Shown here: positions 1 to 14,175 of the stretch, piece after piece
Numbering within the stretch: the stretch's first letter is position 1
Layout of the letters: every line of letters starts with the position of its first letter
Origin: Taenia hydatigena
Taxonomy: Eukaryota > Platyhelminthes > Cestoda > Cyclophyllidea > Taeniidae
Length of the DNA: 64,000 nucleotides
Reading direction: 5' to 3'
Assembly (NCBI GenBank): GCA_036345935.2
Contig: JADWOT020000003.1
Location: 13,865,901 to 13,929,900 of the forward strand
Made by a program: the position numbers and the translations under genes
The notes under the pieces: generated by a model
The model's database searches: none
The model's input: the letters and a program-made list of their open reading frames with translations, nothing else
What the model was told of the DNA's origin: nothing

Positions 1-3000
1 ACGAAGTTACTGGTGGACGAGGAGGAAGTTTGAACGTTTCGACAGAAGGGCTGCCAACCATTAGTGAAACTCCCCGATGCTAAAATCCTGTTAGAACAAC
101 GAAAAGCAAGTGCATGATGCAAAATCTTCGCGCGGACAATATGTAAGAACACTCCACCCACCAGAAGTTTCGCATGGCGGAGCAGCTCCTAGCGAAGGAT
201 GAAGTTGAAGTCTTGTTGGAGGCCGCCTTCATAGGTGCGGTGATGAGATTTGACAGGACATCACCGGCAACCAGAAAACGGTGTTTTTCATACTGTGAGA
301 AGATGGTGGACGCAAGAGCAAGCGCAGAGCGCTGCATTTGAAGACGCCAAGCGTTGCGCTCGTAGTATTCTTTCTGACGACGCTCTCGCCGCTCCGGCGA
401 CTCACCAGGGACGGGAGGTGGAGCCGTTTCAGGGAAAAGGATAGTAGAGGGTGATGAGGAAGAGATGACAGAGCCTGTAGGGGGTGATCTTCGGGAGGCA
501 CCAGGACAGAGCCCACAAGAGATGACGAGAATAGCGAGGTCGGTGAGGTGCATAATGAGGGAGTCGGTGAATCGGCCAGGGTGGAGACGCACAAGGCTGG
601 CTAGACCGCACATCGCTTCGCTCAGTCGACTGCCGAGGCTTTCACGAACGAGGTTTGTGAGCCCCAAAGGAATGTTGGATCCGGAGCGTTTGAACTCTAG
701 AAGGAAAACGTGTACACCCATTCTATACGCCAAGTTCACAAACAGGGAACCTCTCAAGAATCTGTGCATTTGCACAGACGAATGACAGATTGACGAAGGG
801 GTGAATTTCTGTATTTTAGGGCAAACGTTAGCCACCACATAGGGACGAAGAGAAAACTACAATCAATAAATAGATACTACCGATATCACGAAAATGCTAG
901 GTGGTAGCAAAGAAAGGAAAGTACGCATGCTATTTGCTTCTTAGTTGCAAAGAAAATCATTCAAAACCCCGTAATTTTTTGAACATCTTTGCAAGCCAAC
1001 TCAAAGATAATTTGTAGGTCAAATCATCCCGAATTTCGAATAACTAAAAGTCGACCAAATTGGTAGGCAGAAGCGCATCTAGATTCAAATGCAATGAGTA
1101 ACTTGGCGCTAGGACGTTCAACTGCTTTATCACGGTGTTACCACTGAGAAGACAGTGTCCAAAAAATCAAAGATTTCGAGAAAGTTCAGACTTTTAGCTA
1201 AATGAGATGAAAAGACCACACAACAATTAGGGAAACTGACATAAAATTACCAGCACAAGAAGTAATTAGCAGAAAGACGAGGTATGTACACGCTGAAGTG
1301 GAGACCAATTTGACATTTTAAGCAATCAGCAACATTAATCTTTGTCAGCAAACTTTGAGACAAATTAGCAATATCGAGGCTCGTTGCGCCGCATAATGCA
1401 GTCTCAAAACATCCTTTTGCTTAGCCTCGCTTGTTGCCTCTAGACCTTTAATTACCAGATAGGTCTAAAGGAGCAGCTCAGACCCTAATTCGATAGCGGG
1501 ACGTCAAGATGACCGATACAGGTTACTCTATGGAACATCAATGCATCAGCTTTTCAGAGGCTATGAAAACCTACGAACTATATTTACAGATCGGAATAAA
1601 GTTGTTCTGCCCACAAATTTTATTAGCTAGATCTTATAACCTTGTCCCGAAACCACGCTTAATGCTGAATCTCTCCAATTGGGGTCGAGGCGCTCAGAAA
1701 ATTAGCCTAAGTTTCCACTGCCAAGTGCACCGATAGTCGTGGAAAATGTGAACTAACTTACCATCAGGAGTACAAATAACAGTAACTAGTCGATTAAAGT
1801 GAAACTGTGTAATGGCGGTGATGGCTTCCACGAGTTCTTCCATTGCAAGCAGACGACTTCGAGGGACATCAGGCCCAGCAATGATGTGGAGAGCAATAAG
1901 AGCTGAATCAAGACCACGCAATATTCGCATCCACACCGGATGTGACCATAATAATGACTCGGAGAGTAGTTCACTGCTCCCACTACTGCCTTCTGTACTA
2001 CCATTCCGACGCTCAATACGAGCCTTTCGGCGCTGAATAAGTTCCTTGAAATTAACCTAACAAATTAATTAGGAATTCCATAAAGTCAGAATATGACAAA
2101 TATGTAGGAAGCATAAAAGGGTACTTACAATGGTGGGATTGGGAGCCATGAGCGAAGAGGCATCACGAATATTTACCCTTAACAGATTCAAGAACCTAAC
2201 CAAACGTCCATTAGGTTCGTTGGATATGGATCCGGATACTCGAGCTTCCTCCGCTTCATGATAGAGGGTGTTTACCTCACGTCGGGATAGGCGCGCCTCG
2301 ACAGGTGTCTGATCGCCCGGATCAACTACGGTTATGCTCATATCCCCGGCAATTTTTGAAAGATCCAGACTCCCCACTCGCAGCAAAAATTCAGATATGT
2401 GCGTGGAGAAGCGAGTCCATGTGGCAGCAAACTTAGCGACTTCCTCAGTTATCCGTTTCTCCGCCTCAATGACCATCTCAGTCCGATCAGAGTCGGAGAG
2501 GTCAGAGGAAGCAGCCATGTTAGAAGAAGGGGAGAGGCGTGAAGGGGCGACTGTAGCATCAACCGCTGTAGCCGAGAGCGCTTTGAGAGACGACAGTTCA
2601 TCCTTCTCGTATCTATCGTAATCCATCGCAGAGCTATCGGTACACGGCTCAGTCCCCGATGTCGACCCACATCTCAGTGGAACAAGCTTCTCACGCTCCT
2701 TCGAGGAGCATGAACGCGTATCAGAGTTGGTCTTGCGACGGCCTTTGCCAAAGGAGGCTGGACTGAGCCTACAAGCATTCGACGATGAAGAAGACGAGGA
2801 AGATGAGGAGCGAATTAAGGAAGCTTTTTGTTTTTTGCGAGGAATATGCGATCCTGACATGGACCCTTCGTTGATTCGATTGTGATTCGAGCTCCGCTTT
2901 GAATTGCGCTCAGCAATAACCATTGAGTGAGCTGAAATAGGTGGTGGTCAACATGAACGCCATGAAAGAAATTCCTGCAGCACCACTGAATGGGAAGGTT

Positions 3001-6000
3001 GAGTTAAATTGAAATCCACTTCTTGAGGCAAAATCCCAGAAACGTAAAACCCCTAATAAGCAGTACACAAATACTGCAAACGCACGAAACGCTTATTCAT
3101 AATAGTCACCGGGCACAATATGGAGATGGAGGCTAGGTTCTCAACCGATCACATCCTTGAGTTAGAAAGCATAGCCAAAATTTTTAAGTTTGACATGAAA
3201 TTTGTTCAAATAATGAAGAGATCAAATGGCAATGAGTTGATTGGAGTGATATAAAGGGTAGTGCGAGAGGGCAAGGTACGGTCACAAATAGACTGGTGCA
3301 TTGGATGCAATGAAAAATGGATACGTTACTAAACTGTAGTAAAAAACCCAAATTACAGGACCGCTTAAAATGGGAAGGCATAGCAGAAAAAAGGCAATTC
3401 CAAACAAAGGCATTTTGACTGTTCTTGTATCAGCGTAACTAACCGTAAAACGAGAGAAAACTTCAATGCGACGAAAGTGGGCAACTAACGAACCGCAAAG
3501 CAAATATTAAAAGAAAACTAAACCGGGAGAAGACAGGTTTAAAAAAAGGTCGTTTTCATAATTTATTCAAGTGAGACCACGACCCAGGCGATAAGGTAAT
3601 CGCACAACCCTAAAATGGGTAAAAATTTTATGGGTGAAATTTAAATCCAATGCGACAAGAAACCAGCCATGTCAACGAAGTTGCTACCCTTTATCTTGAA
3701 AATGAACGAAATCCAGTTCATTTGAAGGTATCCATGCAAAATGTACATTTTGAAGGGAGTGGCCATAACTTGCGTGAAGTTGATGATTTTTAAATTGATA
3801 AGAGGAGAAGTGTGCAAGATTGCTTGATCAAAAACGTCAATACGGAGATACCTCTTTCAAACAGAAAATTTGGTTCAACAGACCACAGCTGTCCAGTCAT
3901 GAATGACGTTCGAAAACCAAAATGGCCGAAAAATAATGTACGCGAACGGTAAGCTTAATGCGTGACATAAAACCAAGTCTGAAGTCCTACCATCTGAACA
4001 ATCAGGCAGCAGGAGATAATCCGATTCCATGAAGTACAAAGGATGAAAGTATAAACCCTGTCTCAGTATAGAGATGTGCTCAGCCAGAAAAGATAAATTC
4101 CCTCGCTTCCTGCTAGCCAGCTGATACAAATAATGTGCTTTTATAGTATCTATGGTTTTTTAACGTCTGCCCTCTGCGAATCGTAACGAGTGATTATGTG
4201 CAAGAAAGCATGAAAGCAAAAAGGAGATAAAGGGGCGATATTTCGCTTTCTTCTTATGTGCAGCCAGTGCAGCTTTATGCGTTTTTGATGGTGCTGCAGT
4301 GACGCACACATGTGCTTCAAGGCATTAAACCACAATCAGAAGCTCTGTGGCAATGTTAACTGTGAAAAAGCGTGAAACATACATAGTTTTTTGGAGGGTT
4401 CATCCTCAGATGAGGAGGTAGCCTGAGAATGCTGCCGACGCTTTTTCAACCTATGACGTTCTTTTCTGTCGACTAGATCTTGCCCATAACTTTGAAGAGG
4501 GAGAAGAGGTGGGGGACTGGTAGAGGAGCGAGTGGAACCCCTCTTTCTGGGTCGTTCCAATGAAGGCGAGAGACGATTGCTATTCAAACGCGCTAGTGGA
4601 GAGGTTGTCTCGTCCAGAGGAATGGGTGTAGAGGACAGAGGAGTGTGCTTAAAGGTTAGAAGAATTTGTGATTCAAAAGCCGAAGAGAACCTCAAAATGA
4701 TAAAAGGGGACGTACACGTAAACTATCAAGTCTGGCAAGAGAGGGCGGTCGACCCTTAACCTCTTCGACAAGACGCTGGAGTGAATGCTTCCGTGGAACA
4801 GGTGAATCAGTGAGACAACTACTGCTGGTAGCACCATCATCGACCGCTCTGGCTTCCTCCTCCTCATCATCATCCTGTATGTCGGATTCAGAGGAGGTTA
4901 GGCGGTGGCGCCGGTGACCCAAAGTTTTGTCATTTTTCGGTGAAACGGAAACCTCACTTGATGTATCTTCGCGGAGACGTTTAGCGACTCCACTTTTGCT
5001 TACACCGCCGTAGCCACTCTTGCCAACACTGCTATTCCTCGTCACATCACTGACACTGTTATTGGAGCAGGGTGGTGTCCTGTGCTGCTGCCTCCTGCGC
5101 TTGACACGCTCCCCTAGGGGTTCTGTAAAAAACGCGGTACCCTCGTTGTCACTTGGGACGCGAGGATGAGGCGAATTATTCTCAATTATGGGCGGGATTT
5201 GTTGGGACTGGAAAGTATGCTTCTTTAGAGGCGTCGCCTGATCTCGGACCTGCCAGTTGATCAACTCCTCCAACTCGCTTCGCCGTCGACGTCCTACTCG
5301 AGTAACAAAAGGGTGAAATAAGACTAGAACATGCTTTGCCCAAAAACGGTGCAGAAAAACGCACCACGCTTCTCCTTGCCACCCTCTTGTCCATTAGGAG
5401 TGCTAGTGAGAGAGGAAGAGGAGGTAGGGTAGGCAACAGCACCAACATTAACAGTAGAAGTGGCCTGCGGTCCGCAGCGTCGCTCGGTCCATGGGGAAGA
5501 AGACATGGGAGGCACGGATCCGTGTTGGCGGACGTATGCATCTACGACATCCTCCGAAGGCGAAGCAACTACCTCAGGATTCCGTGATTTCTGGAGATAG
5601 GCTGCCAGCCCCCGAGGGGGAGGGGGCGGAGGAGGAGGAGCGGGTGCAGGGTTAGCCGTTCTTCCATCACCCACATCTGTTGTATCGAAGATAGCGTTGA
5701 TAGGAGAAGGATTGGCGGTGGCGGTGGCAACGGCAGCAGGAGCTATGGTGCTAGTGCTGCTGTTGTTGTTGTTCACTGAGAGGCTACCGTTCATGCCCGG
5801 GGTGGCGGGATAGGAGCAGTTGGAAGGGACGGAGAGAGGTGGGGAGCGGGGATGATGGGGTTCCACGGAGGCTGGAGTGCCCATGGATTGCCCATCGCTG
5901 CTGCTCAAGAGTGAAGCGATTGTACTCTCGGGATCGGATTGAAGGAGTTGGTTGAACACTGTGCTCAGCATTTGACTGCTATTTCGAGCAGGATCCTTGG

Positions 6001-7370
6001 GAGGAGGTGGAGGCAAGGAGGAGGGTGGAACATTGATAACTAATTGTAAACTAGGAGATGGGTTCGAGACGGGAAGACGCGTTGACTGTACAGGAGGAGA
6101 ATGGACAATTTGCAAATGAGTAGGCACAACTGGAGCTGCTCCCGACTCAACTAACTGCATCGGCTAAAAAGTAATATACAAAAATGGTCTATGAATATAA
6201 GCATATTATTACGACATTTGAATTAATCCACATATATTTAGCGAAAGTAAAGGCAGACCGCAAACTTGAACCCAGCATCCCAGCTATAAGTTACTTAACA
6301 CCAAACACCAGTTAAAATGAAACAAAGAGGGGTAGTGCACTAATTTTGATAGGGGTTGTGATGTGAGTACTTTGCTGCCATAGAGGACTAACACCGAATG
6401 TAACCAATCGGCTGCCGTGTTGCATTTGTGACATTTTAGCTAAACTCGTGACATCAAGTGTAGCACATGTACGCTTAAAACGCCTATTACAATGAGTGAC
6501 AAAATTGTATTTAACACTACTAGAAGTGGCTTCTAGTCCCTCATTCGAGCAGAGGACTAGCATAATCACGTGTCCGTACGCATAGTAAGTGAGGGATGAA
6601 ACTTACCCATTTTTGACTGCCAGAGGAAACGGAGGTAGAGGCCTTCGAACGGCGTTTGCCGCGCACTTTTTTTGAACCGTCTTGGGTGACGGCGACGGGA
6701 GTCGAAGTTGCAGGGGCTCGCTTAATAGATAGCTTAAGCGGCTCCACTGATGTTACGCTGTAGATACTTCCACTTCCGGGAGGCTGTGATTGTTTCAGTG
6801 TCAGCTTGACGGGAGCGACAGAAGACGCCAAAGCTTGATGCCGAGTCGCCGATGGAAAACTAGACTTCATGGGAGAAGCTGTTTTGGACGCACACTTCCC
6901 TGCTAAAAGTGTGATGTATAAGGGTGGCGTTCGTAATTACCTTCACCAGAAAGAATTTGCAGCACTTCCTTGCATGAGTATATACATTCAAAACTTCCAT
7001 TCTCCTCTAAAATATTGGGTCTTTTCGAAATAACCTCTTTAAGCAGCACTGGAAGAGTGTGAAAATCGATTGGAGCGGGTTTTTGATCATTCTTTAAGAT
7101 TCTAAACACAAAGTGAGTCAGGTAGACAGTATCCTACATTCCGTCTGTGGACGTAGTGGACAGTGCAGATGTAATTGAGTCCACCAGATGTACATCACGC
7201 GATTGCATATGAACTTGCGCCTCTTGGCACAACTTGGGGTCATTGATAAGCTCGACACCACCGACGGATTTGGGGAGAGGTTGAGGCAAGGGTAGGTCTG
7301 ACAGAATGTCCGAAAGACTCTTGCAGCCACTCAGAGATAGAATGGGAATTCTTCCTATATCTCCAAGCAT
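1..7370 (-). CDS. NIPBL: Nipped-B/NIPBL (SCC2) cohesin loader, 5' part; 3' end outside window
   Basis: Cohesin-loading subunit, a nuclear HEAT-repeat protein that with MAU2 loads cohesin on chromatin. Exons on the minus strand in transcript order: 7370-7138, 7101-6941, 6902-6607, 6163-5365, 5293-4716, 4647-4383, 2931-2129, 2056-1762, 696-162, 87-<1. All junctions are phase-consistent, giving about 1350 residues before the edge. The start MLGDIGRIPIL aligns with the vertebrate N-terminus, followed by a leucine/proline stretch (SDILSDLPLPQPLP), STDGIILKND and LPVLLKEVISKRPNI. The middle (exons 4-7) is low-complexity, rich in Ser, Pro and charged residues. Exon 8 carries the conserved ALHIIAGPDVPRSR segment and exon 9 carries FSQYEKHRFLV. 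Introns 1 and 2 are 36 and 38 bp; the largest are 1451 bp (2932-4382) and 1065 bp (697-1761). Exon 3 has a tandem CAG/TAG acceptor choice. A 3' splice-like TGTAG lies 5 nt before the ATG. The last two exons are the least certain. Confidence 0.88.
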
Positions 7371-10300
7371 AGTCCCTACAAAACGCATTCGAAAGGCCTA
7401 GATGAGGACATTTATAGGAATCAATAGTGAGGCAAATTTTTTTCGTAGTTTTGGATAAAAGGCAGTTGGCGAGACCCGAAATCCGAGAACTACCAAGGAA
7501 ATTAACAAAGTTAAAAAGTGTGGCGAAGATCGAATTTATTCGCATGATAACACTGAGCACAAAGTGCGTGCATAAGCACCAATGCACAGGAACATCCACG
7601 AAATTGCGGCCATATACTTTCGTCTCGAAGCATAAGACAAGCGGTACAGCAAAAATACGTCAGACAAAGTAAAGCCTAGCAATAACAGGAACTGACAGAA
7701 GCGATCGCGCTATCATGTACAGCGACTACTAACCACCGCCAAGGCATGCGATGCCAAAGGATATTGATTCCAAACCAGCATTAAATTGCCTAGACAAGCA
7801 GCAAGTATACCCTCCTAATTAACAACAAAGTGCAAAAACTATCTAATTCCATTAAATTCCCTAGATAAAGAGTCATGTACAACCATACCGTCTCATAGAG
7901 GAGAAACAATATATCCCATATTTCGACTGATCGAATTTGGCCCCTTTACCAAGAAATTCTAACCCCCCGCCACTTCTATTTTCGCAACATCTAGCTCACT
8001 TAGTGCATGATAACTTTGCCGTTATTTAACCAAATTTTTGTGCGATTTAGTAAGGCTTTTATTTTTGCATTTTTAATTCACAGTCACTTTGTTCTTATCG
8101 TGAATTACTTATCTGTTCCTATTTTGACATAGCGAAGTACGTGGAAAATGTGTGTGTGCAAAAGTTGACATGAAATGCAATTTATGTAATAATATGGATT
8201 TTTAAGCTTTGATAAGTCAGTTTGCGTTATAACAATACTTACTCTTTAATATTCAACAGAACTATAGCAGCTTTAAAAGGAACCCACCAGATCATCTTAT
8301 TTACTAAGTATAACTACTTAAGTTTGTGTGCGCACGAGACGTCGATGCACGAAACGTTCTCAATTATTAATTTATTTTGTTGATTGTGCTACAATCGGAT
8401 GTGATTCCTTATCCCCGATGCATTCTTCCCTGATGGTGGAAGAATACTGTGGGAGGTTCCTTTTCTCCCCTCTTTCTGCTCCTACAGTTAGAAGATTGAG
8501 CACGCTTTGACACCTTTATTACAGGACAGAGGGAAGATATAAAGGGGTAGTGCCAAAGAGTTCAAGACATGGATTGGATTCGTTTGCTGCTGCCGCCACC
8601 ATAACGCTCGGAGCCTTCTCCAAAGCCGTGATAAGACAAAGTGACATGGAAGATCATATTACTACTAACGAACAGAGGCACTGGGAGGCTATTGACATGG
8701 CCCGGAAGTCATGACGCAGAGCAGCGGCAAAGCTTGCGGAGACTGAGCTGCCCCGTGTTGCGCCCTTATTTTTAAGCTCTTCCTTGCCTGTGGTCATTGA
8801 ATTAATCGAAACAATCTTGGTGTCGTGCATGAAATGTGAAAGGAATGCGAAATCAGAGAAGAAATATTAAAAGCACCTAATCACTTAGAGAAACATGCTC
8901 CTGCTAATCCTTGGAATGAAAAAGCGATTGAAATGCACTCTGGGCCATGCGAATTGTCAGCTTTTGTTTCGAGGTGGGATTTGCACCTCGGCCTGACAGC
9001 GGTGAAATCTCCAGGGCTTCCACAGTATCAATTAATCCTGTCTACACGTTAACCGCAGATTGTGGACCCCTCAATGCTATTTTAGATCATAGGATCATAT
9101 GCGCGTAGCCTAGGCCTCAGGTGAAATCGAGACGGGGGCGTGGACGCCAACCGCAAGGGACGATTGGATGAATCATTTGCCAATTGTCAAAATTTTCATA
9201 ACTCATGCGTCGTACAACCTTCCACTAAATGAATTATTAACGAAAATAGGGTGCAAAACAATTGCATCCGAAATAAACCAATAACTCCCCACAGTGAGTA
9301 GGCGATATCTTAGATCCAAAACCCGAGACGCACAGCATTTATCTCTGTTGACGGAATAAGAGAGAAGAATGCGGCTGGGCAATTACTATTCAATCATCCT
9401 CATAAATCGCGAAAGCTTCCAGTTTAAGATGATGGAGACAAAGATGTGCCTATTACTAAAAGTCGTTCCATAACTGAGGGAAAAAATGCTTCAGAATGGA
9501 AATACCAGGAATCCCACTCATCCACTTCAGCCCCATCCGTGTTAGCATGAACCCTGAAAGGAACTGCATATTCACTGGCACTGCTCTTCCCGATCTTGGA
9601 GTAGATTGTAATGTCCGACGTCGTATCAACGACAAACTAGAGCTCAGTTGAATGTGCCTAGTTGGCGACTCATTTGGCCACTCGCCGTGCGTCATCTAGA
9701 GCCCGCATACCGCTCCACGCGAGGACACTAAAGAGCGATAACCTCCTATCTCTACTCCGAAGGCGGGGGAAAGGGGGAGGAAAGGGTCAAAAAGCATTAA
9801 CTACAACACAGATACAGGCCTACCACAGCAAGCCCCAACGCGCGACCCTGGATATGACATGACGAGGCCACAGCCCGCACACATCAAACCCGCGCCCCGT
9901 GGATTAAGACTTAATTCAGAGGCCAAAATTTAGTCATCTGAGGCCATACGAATAACGAGACTACAGGACCAAGATCTGACCGATTTGGAAAATTGTCGTT
10001 TCCACGCTTAGGCGCATACTAAGCAATGGAAGTAAGCATTCGTTCACAGCAGTCGCACCCGAACCAACACCACTACTCACCAAAACTGTGAACGAGAGAA
10101 GCCAGCTCAAATTCTGCAGAAGTCGCTTGAACAACCTATCATGACCCTCTGAATCCTCGAGAGGACAGTGGCAAAAAGACACCACAGAAAAGCAATTTCA
10201 TCAAGGTCTCACCACGACGGTCCTTTGCTAGAGAGAAATACTCAAACGATGCCGACGTTGCAAAATATTGATCAGCGATACCAATTTTGCAATCGCATTC

Positions 10301-10579
10301 GAGTTAAATGATTACGATCACTACATTTCATACACCAATGACTACGAGGGATTTAAAATCCTCATCCAATGTGTAGGCATGAGGTAGTTACACAAGCAAA
10401 CACTAACGCATCAAAAATGCAATTTCAACAAAGAAGCGTAAAGACTCGACGATTTATAAACCCATTTAATGCGGGGGGGATGAGGATGTTATGCAAAAGA
10501 GTGCTTAATTACGCATAAAATGATTTGGCATGTAGTGAAGATACAAAATAGATTTGAACGGACAGACAGAAGCTGACAA
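7371..10579. other. Intergenic stretch, no gene recognised
   Basis: Lies between the NIPBL start and the RACGAP1 stop, both on the minus strand. Only short reading frames without splice support or family resemblance were seen on either strand. Parts near 8515-8760 have GAGGGAA and CATGGCCC words that could be eroded remnants of the E element found elsewhere, but this cannot be shown by eye. The promoter and any non-coding 5' exon of NIPBL would lie here. Confidence 0.6.
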
Positions 10580-13500
10580 TTAGTCGAGAATGGTGGAGTA
10601 AACAAGGTCCGGCACAGACAAGAGGAGACGTACAACCTGTGAATAGAAAAAAGGGTAGAATTAACATGGAATGAAACAGCACGTGACTGTATGAGCCTTT
10701 TATATCTCCTGCAATCCAGGTGTCATGCTGGTGCGAAGAAAGCCAACATTCTCTCAGCCCTCCCGTGCTTTTATAATGAACTCGCCACCAGACCCTTTAG
10801 TCCTATGAAGCCTTCAGGAGATTGAGCACTGCATTAGCGGCGTTGTTATCGAAATCATTCCAAATCACAGGATGAAATACATCATGATGGGTAATAGAGA
10901 TAAGGCAAAACTTAATCTCAACCGCCCTTAAAAGCAGTCAGGAACACACCAACGCATGACTGCGACCAAGAAGTAGGATATCAAGATATGCTCCTCTCAG
11001 GCAAGCGTACTACAAGAAGCGCCCAATACAGGAAATGTGTAAACAGTAGAAAATCCACCAATATATTCTACCATCCCTCATCTTAAATCTTTCCCGATGA
11101 AGTTCACTGAAGCCCGTAAAACATGGAGATTTGGTTTGGATATACAAGCATCAAAGTAGAAATAACTATCAGATAAAGATTTATGGCAACTAAATAGGAC
11201 ATAGATCACAAGGAGACAACACGGAAAAAAGGGACAATGGAGCGAAACGATGCCTATGTTCTTAAACCCATTAGCGACCTTCACCTCTTGTGATTCAACT
11301 TCCTCAACGGCAACGGAGAACCATACTGTACACCTGTAGCACCAGTGCTCGAACCGCCTTGTATATTGAATAACAACATCAACAAAAGCAACTTGGGCAC
11401 ATCAGCATTTTGTACCTAGACTCCACTGAAAAATGCAAAAAACAGCTCACATCGCCTATGCTAATTATCGCAGTCCCGCTTTGAAGTCATATTTTTTTCA
11501 TAGACTAGTGGGAGTCAGGTAATGCCAAAGAGGTGCAGTTTATGCGAAAAACTCACCGACTGCTGTCCGTTCACCTCATTAGCGACCTGAGTAAGGGAGG
11601 GCTCGGGGCATGAATGACCAACCAGAGTATATCCGAAAACCTTGGCCAAATTTGCCTCGCCCATTCGACATGCCGATGATCTTGAGACGGCCTAAAGCAT
11701 GGAAGAGTGAGAATGGCGACGTTTGACACTCGATGGGACGTAGTAAGGTGGATACCTTGAGGTGGAGAATGATGAAGGCCAATGTGTCGCGGTTTGCAGC
11801 GGGTAATCTGTCTATTAACGTGGCCACTCGATGTTTGGCGTCTTCAGGGTCACGAAGAGACAACTCCACGGCTTCGATAAACTCCGGACGGAGGGTGTAA
11901 GTGACCAGTGGTTCGCTGAGAAGGCGGAGAAAGGCCTTGAGACAGGAACACACCACGTTGATGTCATCCACTAACGCGAGACTGGGAGTTGTCCGACCGT
12001 GTATGAACTTATCCAACAATTCTGCGACCAAAGGAAAACCCTGACGACGAAAGGCCTTTCGGGAGGCAAAAGGTTAACCCCGTGGGCCGACTCACCAAAA
12101 ACCTTCTTTTCGGCGCCAGGAACACGATAAATGCCAACCTGAAGAAGGCCTCTAGCAGCTACCTCGTTGACACAGTGAATGACGGGAGCTGGAATTTGAG
12201 GAAATTCATTGGAAGGACACAGGGAGACCAGGGGAATGGAGTGCCACAAAAAAACTCGGCGCTTGATTGCGGAGGAAGGTGTCCCTACAACTGGTGACGC
12301 ACAGATTGCGGGCGTACCGAAGCGGCGTCGAGAAAGCGGCGTAGACAGTGGAGTGAGCGGAGATTTAACAGCTCGACTAGGCGATGGGGAGAGGTCCGTC
12401 GGAGGGACACAGCGCTGCTTTAGCTAAAGAAGCATAGGGATTACCATAAACTTCAATAATAGAGTTAATAAGCAGTAAGAATACAAGCTGATTCGTGTAC
12501 CCGATTCTGACAGTTCTCATGGACAACAAGTCTGCAAACTTTGCAGCGAAGAGCGGGCTTGCCTAGAGCAAAACGTTTTCCACAGCAACCGCACATCTGG
12601 AGGCGTAGCGAAGAGATAGACACAAACTGATGAAGACGATTAAGCCGATTACCCACCATCTGGCAAAGTGGATAATAGCCCATTACTCATAGGAACGGAA
12701 TAGCCACTCAATCCCAATGAGAGCAAACGTACCGCTGGCCGAAGAGGCGTTCTAAAACTACTGGCGTCAAATTGTGCAGTGGAGTTACCCACCCCATGAG
12801 CACCATCAATACCTTCCATTGAACGATTCAAATCAAGCTTAGCCCCATCAAATGCGATTCGTTTAAATGCAATGTCGTGGTAACTGCCAGCTGAGTCTGA
12901 CGAAATTCGCTTACGAGAAACGGCAGATTTCGTCAAAGAGAGGAGCGGCTACAAGAAAAAAACAAAGTAAGACCCTTAGCAGATTCGGAGAAATAGAAAG
13001 AAAACCACTAACATGACTATCTGGAGATGACGCATTCTGAGCTTTGCTAGCGCTCAGCCGCGCCGAACGTCGAAGAATGCCCCCCATAGAGTGAGACTTT
13101 TTGCGACCAACTGGAAGTCTGAAAAGTAAAAAAAGGCTACTTAGGTGTTCCGCATTTTAAAATCGAAATCAGAACACAAGTTTCCTTACTTAGGACCTTT
13201 TGACTCAGCATCAGAGCCTCCAGAAGAGGCATTTTCGGAATCAAGCAAGGACCCAGCGGAATGATCAGCACGACCATTTACACCACGACTTGCAACCGGC
13301 GAACGCGCCGAACCGCATTCTTCAAGTTGAGCAAGACGCTCTTTTGCTTTGTCAATATCGCTGTCACGAAGGACTTCCCGGATAACTTCAAGCTGTCGCT
13401 GAAGACGCTGCGCTTCTTCGCCTAGCTTGCGATTCTGTTCTTCTACATGGTCCAGTCTGCAGCTCAATGATTCCTTAGAAAACGAAAAAATAGGGGTTAA

Positions 13501-13889
13501 TCCCACTAGGCTTTAAATAAATAGCAAATGAAATACAGAACATACTCTTTCTTTAAGCAGCTTCTCCCTTTCAATGCAAAGCGACTCATAATCCCTTGAG
13601 TACTTCAAAGCTTTTTCCTCGAGATATAGATACAGGTCTTTAGAAGCCTTGTCCGAAATATCAGCTGATTCCAAAAGCTAAAAACCAAAACAAAAAGCAT
13701 AAACTGACGTAAAACACGGTTCTAAACTGGGCATCTTCAGTAGACAGCTACAATAGACACTTGAAATGAAAGAAACAAGAAGAACTTCCGAAAATAAAGT
13801 ACCTTGAGAATAAAGGAATTTAAAATCTCAAGTGAGGCAATGCAGCTAGGCTTGGCAACCTGTTTCGACTCGCCCTTGGAACGACCCAT
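10580..13889 (-). CDS. RACGAP1: RACGAP1 / MgcRacGAP, centralspindlin Rho GTPase-activating protein
   Basis: Subunit of centralspindlin (with the kinesin KIF23/MKLP1), acting at the spindle midzone in cytokinesis. Exons: 13889-13803, 13677-13546, 13473-13190, 13118-13013, 12948-12733, 12659-12501, 12423-12096, 12021-11756, 11691-11557, 10636-10580. All phases fit; 1770 bp, 589 residues, against about 630 in vertebrates. Order: coiled coil (about residues 30-125), basic Ser-rich linker, C1 zinc finger starting at the His of RLHQFVS (about residue 285), then RhoGAP domain (about 390-575) with arginine finger R428 in GIYRVPG and the conserved NRDTLAF and ANLAKVFG blocks. The final 57-bp exon encodes VVRLLLSVPD and a TAA stop, matching the end of the family's GAP domain. 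The last C1 cysteine is supplied by splicing exon 6 to exon 7, giving the C-X7-C spacing. The long low-complexity tail of the vertebrate protein is absent. Confidence 0.93.
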
Positions 13890-14175
13890 AGGAACCAATA
13901 TTCAAAGCTCCGACTAGTACTCCCCACACGGGTTATAAATCAAGTTAAACAAGACACAATGGAGCATTAGTGGTTTGAGTGAAATAATTCAAATTATTAA
14001 ACCTTTATAATAAAAGCATTAAAATAGCCTTAGAAGCACAAGCGTTATATATTTAGCGAAAAAATAGTAATTACACGGGCCTAGCTGTCGTTTTTAACTC
14101 AACCTTACGTCATTTTTCCCCCATCTTTTCAACATGTTCAAACCAGGGCTCACCTTTCGCCAGCCTGAAGTGTTA

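Noticed and set aside
3875..4129. Open frame of 84 codons inside the large NIPBL intron
   Set aside because: It cannot join exon 6 or exon 7 in phase, whereas those two exons join each other in phase directly, and it shows no NIPBL resemblance.
9961..10185. Minus-strand 74-residue frame with hydrophobic stretches
   Set aside because: The RACGAP1 stop at 10580 closes the gene before it, and it has no splice or start context.
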